13,489 nt of DNA from Stephanodiscus triporus (lineage: Eukaryota; Bacillariophyta; Thalassiosirophyceae; Thalassiosirales; Thalassiosiraceae): the NCBI GenBank assembly GCA_036939755.1, contig JALLAZ010001316.1:1-13489 (forward strand), read 5' to 3'. The notes below the pieces were generated by a model. That model searched no databases and was not told the origin of the DNA. It worked only from the letters and a program-made list of their open reading frames with translations. Below are positions 7,074-13,489 of this stretch, piece by piece. A program made the position numbers and the translations under genes. Within the stretch, counting starts at the first letter, position 1. Each line of letters starts with the position of its first letter.

Positions 7074-9423
7074 AACCCCGGTTTTGGACTGGTTAAAATG
7101 GTCGGGCCAAGATCTTGAGCGTTACATCGCTGAATCTGATAAGATTGCAGCCATCATTGGTATCAACAAAATGGGAGACGTCGAAACAATGTATAGTCCC
7201 ATTCTCATCCCGAAAGCATTTGCTTCCGATCATTCGGCTATCATTGGAAATCAAAACGATAAGCGCAACAAGCCATCGTTTATTTATTCAGATGCATCTG
7301 ATATAGGCTCAATCATGGTTGTCTTGACATACGAAGATATTCACTCCGAATTGCGCCCGGACGAGCATCTCTCTCCACGAACCATTGCTGATACTTCTTG
7401 GGCCAGTGCTAAGGTCAGACTTGGTATGGTGCAGTTCCCCATGGTTGCCCCAATCTTTTTCCAGCAGAAGACTGTCACATGCTCCGTACACGACCCCAAC
7501 TTTGAAGAACTACTAGGAGAAATCTCCCCTACCCACCTTCGTTGGGCCCAACTAATGAGAGAGCAATTGACTCAAGAAGAAAATGACGGTAAAGATTTGG
7601 ATCTAGTTATTCAGCGTCTCACGAAGTCCCGTAGCAAGGCCGATAGCGCAAAAATGGTGACAGCTGGATTTGGTGTGGCTCGTCCCGCTGAATCAACCTT
7701 TCTCTCCACTTTTAGTCTTCCACCTGAAAAATGGGTCCTACAACAGACTCCCCTTCGCGAACTCTTTGTTGGTAATCCAAGCCCTCGCAAGAGTCAACCC
7801 CCCCCCCTTGACGTAAATGCTCGGAATATCAATTTTGAGCAAGAACAAGTCGAACCGAACGTGGGTGCGGCTTCCGGCATCTCCATTGGCACCATGAACC
7901 AGCAACCCAACCAATCCTTGAGCGGCCCCTTCGATCCCATGGCCTTCCTGAAATTATGGGGTGACAAAATGCAGTTGATGCAACAGCAGCCTCAAACGAT
8001 TGTCGTTGAGTCCAGGGCCGACAAGTCGCGTGAGACTGAGGCTAAATTCAATAACCATATGCTGTTGTTATTCCTCATTTCCGGCGAAGTCGATTTTGCA
8101 CTCCCTGGAACATTCACAGCTCCTCGAATCCCAACGTACACCCAAGCAATGGTGAATGTCCTCGCCCAACCTTCATCGGTACGCGGCATTCATGCAGTCA
8201 ACATTCTTACCACCTGCTTCAATCAAGTCCCTACGGACCTTGCTGAACGTCTTAGCCCTTTGACGACTCACAAGTCCATGAACTTCATCTCAAAGAACTT
8301 CGCGACTTCATTCATTACTGCCAACATCCAACGTACCCCCCTCGAGTCATTGAAGTTCGAGACAAGCTCGGTTACTATTTTGAGCTTCGTTGGCCAAAAT
8401 GATATTGCAAAAATTGAGGCTCATCGTGAGGCTGAGCAACTTGCCAAAAACGAGCGTGAATTCGACTTCGTCGACACTCAACGTAAAGCCCTCAAGACTA
8501 CCATCGAAGGTCTCGGAATGATCACAGGGATGGAGTGCGTTGTCAAAATCTGTGCCAACGTTTGCTGCACCATCACTGCCCTCTTCGACATTGATCGTAC
8601 CAACCCTGTCCCGCTCTTCTATAGTGTATGCATCAAGACAATCGACTTTATAAAAAGTCTCGATTTCATCAAGTGGCACGCGACTGTGCAGACTCGTGTT
8701 CCCCAGTTGCCTTTTATTTTTTTAAACATGCTCCAGCAAGTTTTATCGCAACTGGCAATTTACTCCACTAACACCGTGAACATCAACTTGATTGAGCGTG
8801 GAGATAACGGCTCCGGTGTCAGTACCACTGAACTTCTGAAGATCGTGAAGCTCGTTTCCTGCTTCTTCGAAAGAATGGAAAACCACATCCTCGAAGGGAG
8901 TTACCCGGACACCGTTCCAGCGTTTACCCCACGAGATTGCAACCCCAACCATAAAGCCACGAGTGTTATTATGACTTCTGCCGTTGACGACCGGCCTGCC
9001 ACTGAAAAGGTCAAGATGGATATATCCCCTCCAGGTACTCCTGCTCGTGATAGAAACTCCAAGAAACCAAAACTCAGAGCCGGTGCTGGTACTAAAGACT
9101 TCACGAAAGCCGGCCTCTTTCGCTGCAAGGAAGGAACCCCCATTGGAGACTTGTTCCCCACGGACCTCTCCAAGAAGTATTGCTCTTTCTTCTGTTTCCA
9201 CGACAAGAAGTGCTCCAAGCCCAAGCAATCTTGTGATTTTGAACATGTTGGCAAATGGGATAAAATCCCCGTCGAAGACCAAACCAAAATTCTCGAGCAC
9301 TGTCATGCAAGTGGTGGAAAGATCTGGCTTGACGCAGATACCTTCACCAAGCATAGGATTACGAACATCCCTGATAAATTTGTATACCTCCTAGGTGATG
9401 CAAAAGGCCCAAAGAGTACGTAG
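7036..9423 (+). CDS. gag: Gag-like protein with C-terminal CCCH-type zinc finger
   Basis: A 795-aa protein in the first position of the element, where gag sits in DIRS-type elements; it would bind and package element RNA. I assign it from position and the C-terminal finger, since the body resembles no family I can name. The finger is Cys720-x5-Cys726-x6-Cys733-x3-His737, with an extra Cys at 716, a spacing like RNA-binding CCCH fingers. Near residues 280-325 there is a Gln/Asn-rich stretch (NQQPNQ, MQLMQQQPQ), and around 660-690 a basic, Ser/Pro-rich linker. The ATG at 7036 is chosen because the protein-like frame begins there. The run of ten C at 7798-7807 encodes prolines and is a possible slippage site. 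The TAG at 9421 is followed by 30 open codons in the same frame leading into the RT gene. Confidence 0.7.
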   Translation: MSTNWLTSKPAPETPVLDWLKWSGQDLERYIAESDKIAAIIGINKMGDVETMYSPILIPKAFASDHSAIIGNQNDKRNKPSFIYSDASDIGSIMVVLTYEDIHSELRPDEHLSPRTIADTSWASAKVRLGMVQFPMVAPIFFQQKTVTCSVHDPNFEELLGEISPTHLRWAQLMREQLTQEENDGKDLDLVIQRLTKSRSKADSAKMVTAGFGVARPAESTFLSTFSLPPEKWVLQQTPLRELFVGNPSPRKSQPPPLDVNARNINFEQEQVEPNVGAASGISIGTMNQQPNQSLSGPFDPMAFLKLWGDKMQLMQQQPQTIVVESRADKSRETEAKFNNHMLLLFLISGEVDFALPGTFTAPRIPTYTQAMVNVLAQPSSVRGIHAVNILTTCFNQVPTDLAERLSPLTTHKSMNFISKNFATSFITANIQRTPLESLKFETSSVTILSFVGQNDIAKIEAHREAEQLAKNEREFDFVDTQRKALKTTIEGLGMITGMECVVKICANVCCTITALFDIDRTNPVPLFYSVCIKTIDFIKSLDFIKWHATVQTRVPQLPFIFLNMLQQVLSQLAIYSTNTVNINLIERGDNGSGVSTTELLKIVKLVSCFFERMENHILEGSYPDTVPAFTPRDCNPNHKATSVIMTSAVDDRPATEKVKMDISPPGTPARDRNSKKPKLRAGAGTKDFTKAGLFRCKEGTPIGDLFPTDLSKKYCSFFCFHDKKCSKPKQSCDFEHVGKWDKIPVEDQTKILEHCHASGGKIWLDADTFTKHRITNIPDKFVYLLGDAKGPKST

Positions 9424-9513
9424 ACTCATTTGTTTTGCCCTACTACGGAGATTGGAAAATGGTTCGCCATCCGTTGCCACCCGGAGTTTTCTTTTCATAT
9501 TTCAACCTCATAT

Positions 9514-11784
9514 ATGACTGATCAAGTCATACCATTTACTCGTATTCGCGCCATACCAGGCCAACCAAGCAGCTTCGGCCGCTCGGTCTACCGTTCAATA
9601 CACGATAGCATAAAGCCAGTAAAATTGAAGGTTACTCAGAATCTAATACCAAACAAGACCATGGATTGTGTTTTGCACCGAATGAACTCTGTCGACACAG
9701 AAGGAATTTTAACTAAGCCCATCGACAAAAACGCCATCCTTGCAAAATATGATGATGATTGCAAGAAATTGGGCAACCTCGGCCAAGTCACTACAACAAA
9801 AAAAGGTGAGCCAACACATTCGCCTACTTCCTATCCTTCAATCTACCAACTCGTCCGTGATTGCTCGATGAAACCGGACAATAACCACTACTATCGAGTT
9901 CAAGATTTGACCTTCAAGAATATCATAGTAATTCTCATTAAGTCTGTCGATAGCTACCTCTCGGCCGCGTGCATCAAAAAGCTTTGTTGTTTAAACTGGT
10001 CGTTCAACGAGATGACTACCGATGTCTGTCGACTCAGAAACCTGGACTTCTCAAAACTGAAAGAACCAAGATTTGGATATGCAGACCAAAAAGAAATCCA
10101 ATCGTCACGCGTTGACATGGCAACCGCAGCAATAATACACTACTCGTTGCATCCAGGGATGCTAATACGATATGTTAAGGGAGAGTATGTTGGAGAATCC
10201 AGGAACGTGTCTCAAATTATCAATGACGTTTCTCCGTACATTAAACAAGAGGACGCTATGCATATCAAGCGAATCCTCACTAATGGCGTCCCTTCCTACA
10301 TGAACTTTGAAGAAGCTTCAGACATGAAATCCTTCATCATTGAAAAAGGAAACCAAGCAACGTTCAAAACGCACCCTGAAGCGGTCACGAAGACCATGAA
10401 CAAAGAAGATAAGCACAGCCATCTTCTCCCAGTTAAACTTTGGGTTTTGCATTTCTCGCCTTGGTGTCGTCACACGGCTCAGGGTATGCAAATCAAACCT
10501 GGGAAAAATCCTAGAGTCATTTTTGATGCATCCACGAAGGGAAGCCCCCATGAAGTTGTCCTGAATGAATATACCCCCACTGAATTCAAAGCCAACATTG
10601 ATTTTGGTCATGCCAAAACAAATCTACTTCAACAAATTTATAACTTGAGGATTGGCTTACCGCAAGAGATAATATTTCTGGCACTTGCTGACATCACAGC
10701 TTGCTTTCGATTACCAAGAGTACACGCTGATTTAACTAGGGCCTTCGGATTCATGGTTGATCACTTATACTTCTTAGCAACGAGCATGGTCTTTGGTTCA
10801 GCCTCAGCCAGCAGTTGGGAACCCCTCAGAAGAGCTATCCAGGCTATGATTCCTATATTTTCAATGAGAGATGACTTGGTAATTAAGCACAAGGCATTGC
10901 TCGATATGCTTGCATGGTATGATGACGATATGCTTGTTCCTACTCTAGTTCAAGCCTTTGGTTGCGCAATTAATCCAGGTCTTTCAGATCAACATGGCCC
11001 TCTCAAAGCGTTAATCTATGTTGATGACATACTGGCAGCAGCGGTAGGAAAACGAAATATCCTTCGCCTACTCGCCGCCATCATTGAAGCTATCTTTACA
11101 GTCTGTGGTCGTACAATGATTGAGCATCGTCAATGTCCCCTCTCCATCGAAAAATGGGAGGAGTTAGTTATTGGCCCTGTTCAAACCGTCTTGGGACTAA
11201 TAATCGACACCAACAAAATGACTGTCGGTATCACACACGAGTACCACAAGCAAGTCTTGGATCTCCTTAATGATAACTGGCCTGACACTAGGCGCATCTT
11301 CAAAGTACGAGACGTCCAAAAACTAGTTGGGAAAATTGCGCGTCTAGGTGAAGGTGCCCCGTGGATATACAAAATCATGTCTCACGTTTACACCTCCCTA
11401 GCCTTTGCCCTCAAACAGAACGAATCCCTTCTACGGCAGTGCTCCCCCGAATTTCGCAACATCGTCATGAGAATCGAACGAAAGCAATTTTCAGGCGACC
11501 AATATGCATTTGCTAAAGAGCTGAACTTTGCTTTAAAGACGGCTTCAAAGATGGTCAACAGCCACTCGCAAATATACATCATAAATGATACAATGCGTGA
11601 AGAACTACGATTCATCCGACAGGCTTTACAAGAAGACTCCAAAATTTCCTTTGAGGCACCTATCGCATTTATCATTCCAAGAATCCCATCAGCATCCCTC
11701 TTCGGAGATAGCTCCCTTACATCTTGTGGTGGCTATTCCACTGACCTACGTTTTTGGTGGTTCGTACTTTTCCAGATGAGATAA
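9514..11784 (+). CDS. pol: Reverse transcriptase with start of RNase H (frame broken at 3' end)
   Basis: 756 aa from the ATG at 9514; the same frame is open back to the gag stop at 9421, so a readthrough product would start earlier. An N-terminal region of about 300 residues precedes the RT. RT landmarks (numbering from 9514): RVIFDAS (334-340); LADITACFRLPR with catalytic Asp393; IYVDDI with Tyr502 and Asp504-505; VLGLIID as the LGxxxD block; then a thumb-like region. RNase H begins at SLFGDSS with Asp732 and GGYSTDLRFWW, then the frame runs into TAA at 11782. The rest of RNase H continues in the -1 frame from 11772. The role is to copy element RNA to DNA and remove the RNA strand. Motif spacing and order match the DIRS-type RT-RH and not Copia or LINE RTs. 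Confidence 0.8.
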   Translation: MTDQVIPFTRIRAIPGQPSSFGRSVYRSIHDSIKPVKLKVTQNLIPNKTMDCVLHRMNSVDTEGILTKPIDKNAILAKYDDDCKKLGNLGQVTTTKKGEPTHSPTSYPSIYQLVRDCSMKPDNNHYYRVQDLTFKNIIVILIKSVDSYLSAACIKKLCCLNWSFNEMTTDVCRLRNLDFSKLKEPRFGYADQKEIQSSRVDMATAAIIHYSLHPGMLIRYVKGEYVGESRNVSQIINDVSPYIKQEDAMHIKRILTNGVPSYMNFEEASDMKSFIIEKGNQATFKTHPEAVTKTMNKEDKHSHLLPVKLWVLHFSPWCRHTAQGMQIKPGKNPRVIFDASTKGSPHEVVLNEYTPTEFKANIDFGHAKTNLLQQIYNLRIGLPQEIIFLALADITACFRLPRVHADLTRAFGFMVDHLYFLATSMVFGSASASSWEPLRRAIQAMIPIFSMRDDLVIKHKALLDMLAWYDDDMLVPTLVQAFGCAINPGLSDQHGPLKALIYVDDILAAAVGKRNILRLLAAIIEAIFTVCGRTMIEHRQCPLSIEKWEELVIGPVQTVLGLIIDTNKMTVGITHEYHKQVLDLLNDNWPDTRRIFKVRDVQKLVGKIARLGEGAPWIYKIMSHVYTSLAFALKQNESLLRQCSPEFRNIVMRIERKQFSGDQYAFAKELNFALKTASKMVNSHSQIYIINDTMREELRFIRQALQEDSKISFEAPIAFIIPRIPSASLFGDSSLTSCGGYSTDLRFWWFVLFQMR

Positions 11785-12326
11785 TTGCGCGAACGTTGTT
11801 GCATCTCAAGAATGACTCGGAATCAAACTTCATCTCGATCAACGTACTGGAATATGTAACAGTAATCTTAAATTACTGTAGGGCACTCACCGTTTATATG
11901 GAAGATGCTCCGACCGAAGACCCCCATCCGGTGGTGCTTTGTGTTACTGATAACATCAGTGTGAAGAAATGGACTACCCACACATGCAAAAAATCCATCA
12001 TCGGCCGAGCTTTGGCTCGTTTCTTCTGTGGACTTATGATCAATTCCCATGTTGGTATCAATGCAAAATGGATCAGCATGGCAGCGAACAAGATAGCGGA
12101 CGATATTTCTCGACTAAAAAAATCTCACACTTCAACTTCATCATCATTTTGCTATGACTTTTCAAAACTCAAACAGGACCATGCGGACCTGAAACATTGT
12201 CGTTTTTACCACCCGAGTCAAGAGCTGCTCTCTTTGATCTGGGAAACAGTGTTGACGAGAAAATCGCCAGACTTAGAATCACTTCAAGCATTGAGACTGA
12301 GCGGTTTAGGCAAGCTAAGTACCTGA
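11772..12326 (+). pseudogene. RNase H remainder of pol, in the -1 frame
   Basis: Continues the RNase H fold after the frame break: FPDEIIARTLLHLKN, then an acidic residue in INVLEYVTVILNY, an Asp in VLCVTDNISVKKW, and ANKIADDISRL as the last conserved Asp block. Reading the C at 11772 twice joins FWWFVLF to PDEIIAR smoothly. So either one base of the CTTTTCC run was lost, or ribosomes shift -1 here; the former is more likely inside a folded domain. Open to TGA at 12324-12326. Its last 169 nt overlap the open recombinase frame. Confidence 0.7.
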
Positions 12327-13402
12327 ACTGGTGCCGACTCAAAATGATCCCAGATGCTTGTGGAAACGAACATGGATACGAACGCATACTCGCTTGTTTT
12401 ATTGAAAATCTCATCATTGATTGTCATTCGCGCTCAGCCACTATTCTTGGCTATGCCCAAGCAATCAATAAGCTCTTTGAACTAAGAAAGTTTCCCATCC
12501 CTGCAAACTTATCAGACAAGACCAACATGATATCTAAGATCGTCCAGGCATGTGAGCGCGAGGAGAACATCGCCAAACAGCGAAGTCCTCTAACTAAAGA
12601 AATGTATGTTGAGATGGCTAAACGTGCCGAAGCATCCCCACAAGATTCTGTACATTCGGTCCTATTTGATTACTTCAACTTAATACGAGTAGGAGGATTC
12701 AGAGTTTCTGAATATGCCCAAAAACTCCAAACAAAGGTTGATGAGTTTGAATATGGATCTGGCAACAAAGTGGTCAAGGCTTTCGTCCCTTCGGATTGGC
12801 AATTCTATGATGCCAATGGACGCCTCCTGACGATACACTCACTCAATGGCCTTACAGAAATCCCAAAGCGATTGCGTATTACTTTCAGAATTCAAAAAAA
12901 TCGTAAGAACGGCCAAAAAATCACTTTTGCTGCTGATGATAAGTATCCTCATATATGTCCGGTCCGTTCGGCATATCGAATCTTTTTGAGAGCCAAGAGA
13001 CTTGGCCAATCTGATCACCAGCCGATGGGCGTTTACCTCAACGATCAAGGTATTGTTAAATACCTCACGGCCAATAAAATATCCGAGCTACTACAATCGA
13101 TAGCAAAGCATTGCCATCCGGATTTGACCAGAGATGAAATCTCACGCTTCTCCTCCCACTCTGGAAGAGTTTGGGCTGTCGTATTACTGGATGAAGCCGG
13201 AATGAATTCAGATTTTATCAAATCTCGGCTCCGTTGGATGGGGGATTCTTACAGACTCTATCTAAGAGATACTGCGGCCCTCCAAACCAAACATATTACT
13301 GCCCTTGAAAAAGCTTCATTTGATTTCATAACATTGTTCGGAGAAAATTGTATCACACTCCCTGACATCGTCCCTGACGATGATAGCATGGACCCTTATT
13401 AA
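12158..13402 (+). CDS. Tyrosine recombinase (YR) of right-hand element
   Basis: This is the DNA strand-exchange enzyme that would insert the element. The frame is open from 12158 to TAA at 13400-13402. The first in-frame ATG is at 12344, but protein-like sequence (SRAALFDLGN, IETERFRQAKYLNWCR) begins before it, so the protein probably starts by a shift from the RNase H frame or from a non-ATG start near 12197. Numbered from 12197, the N-terminal core-binding region is about 27-145. The catalytic domain has Arg169 in GGFRVSEYA, His321 and Arg324 in SHSGR, Trp347 in RWMGDS, and Tyr355 in RLYLRD, with the Tyr eight residues after the Trp. The full R-H-R-W-Y set is intact and the C-terminus is complete, so this domain looks functional. 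The tail is acidic (DIVPDDDSMDPY). Confidence 0.8.
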   Translation, partial: LFKTQTGPCGPETLSFLPPESRAALFDLGNSVDEKIARLRITSSIETERFRQAKYLNWCRLKMIPDACGNEHGYERILACFIENLIIDCHSRSATILGYAQAINKLFELRKFPIPANLSDKTNMISKIVQACEREENIAKQRSPLTKEMYVEMAKRAEASPQDSVHSVLFDYFNLIRVGGFRVSEYAQKLQTKVDEFEYGSGNKVVKAFVPSDWQFYDANGRLLTIHSLNGLTEIPKRLRITFRIQKNRKNGQKITFAADDKYPHICPVRSAYRIFLRAKRLGQSDHQPMGVYLNDQGIVKYLTANKISELLQSIAKHCHPDLTRDEISRFSSHSGRVWAVVLLDEAGMNSDFIKSRLRWMGDSYRLYLRDTAALQTKHITALEKASFDFITLFGENCITLPDIVPDDDSMDPY

Positions 13403-13489
13403 CTTACAAACTTTACATAAAAAATTATATTTCTTTTTTTTTGCATGCCTGCAATACATAGCGGCGTTGTCGTACTTAAGACAATAGTG
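13403..13489 (+). other. 3' non-coding tail of element, cut by window end
   Basis: AT-rich sequence after the recombinase stop, with ACATAAAAAATTATA and a run of about ten T near 13432-13441, then GCATGCCTGCA. It could contain the polyadenylation region and the first of the terminal repeats. Nothing here could be matched to the element's left side, so the repeat structure is unresolved. Confidence 0.4.

Larger units (their letters stand above)
6600..13489 (+). mobile_element. DIRS-like (Ngaro-type layout) retroelement, right-hand copy
   Basis: Left to right: structured leader, gag, RT-RNase H, tyrosine recombinase. The presence of YR with RT-RH, and the absence of protease, DDE integrase and a recognisable methyltransferase, place it in the DIRS superfamily. 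The gene order resembles Ngaro elements (family knowledge). All catalytic motifs inspected are intact. The only clear lesion is one missing base in RNase H near 11772, so the insertion is probably young compared with the left-hand copy. The ends are not resolved. Ngaro-type elements carry split direct repeats whose right half would lie downstream of the YR, probably outside the window; 13403-13489 shares no obvious sequence with 6530-6660. The start given is a rough guess. Confidence 0.75.

Noticed and set aside
8743..9354. 203-residue minus-strand open frame inside gag
   Set aside because: It is antisense to gag including the zinc-finger region; the composition looks like a shadow frame.
6530..13489. 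Long terminal repeats
   Set aside because: No shared sequence was found between the left side (6530-6660) and the right end (13403-13489); the recombinase also argues for split or inverted terminal repeats, which would need more downstream sequence.

Overview
The window looks like nuclear DNA of a photosynthetic stramenopile, most likely a diatom. The reasons are a host gene with five short GT-AG introns (68-97 bp), a secretory-pathway kinase-like protein of a type I associate with diatom gene sets, and two tyrosine-recombinase (DIRS-superfamily) retroelements of the kind common in diatom genomes. The species was not identified, and the diatom call rests on recognising families from memory. 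Layout: 1-495 is 5' flank. 496-2827 (+) is a six-exon gene for a membrane-anchored or secreted protein-kinase-fold protein. 2828-3314 is non-coding and holds a dense run of short perfect hairpins and a tandem 19-bp repeat. 3315-6207 (-) is a decayed DIRS-like element with RT, RNase H and tyrosine recombinase readable across several frames, but with internal stop codons and frameshifts; no gag is visible. 6208 to about 6600 is a non-coding junction with a 25-bp direct repeat. From about 6600 to the right end (+) lies a second, much better preserved and clearly different DIRS-like element: a roughly 430-nt structured leader, gag (7036-9423), RT-RNase H (9514-11784, continued in the -1 frame to 12326) and tyrosine recombinase (open from 12158, stop at 13402). 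The two elements point away from each other, with their 5' ends facing. How the genes work together: in the right-hand element gag would package the RNA, RT-RNase H would copy it and the tyrosine recombinase would integrate the DNA product in place of a DDE integrase. The order gag-RT-RH-YR without a visible methyltransferase domain resembles the Ngaro layout. A single missing base in the RNase H reading frame, a gag stop followed by 30 open codons, and an RH/YR overlap mean this copy needs recoding, or is broken, to make all its proteins. The most unusual signal is in the leader of the right-hand element. Four tandem units (6658-6915) each show the same arrangement: AGTC, hairpin 1, C, hairpin 2, then GACT, which pairs back to AGTC. 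The hairpin stems differ in sequence between units but keep their pairing (covariation). A 12-bp perfect inverted repeat (6639-6650 with 6950-6961) encloses the whole array. This looks like an RNA domain under structural selection upstream of gag, and I do not recognise it as a known family.
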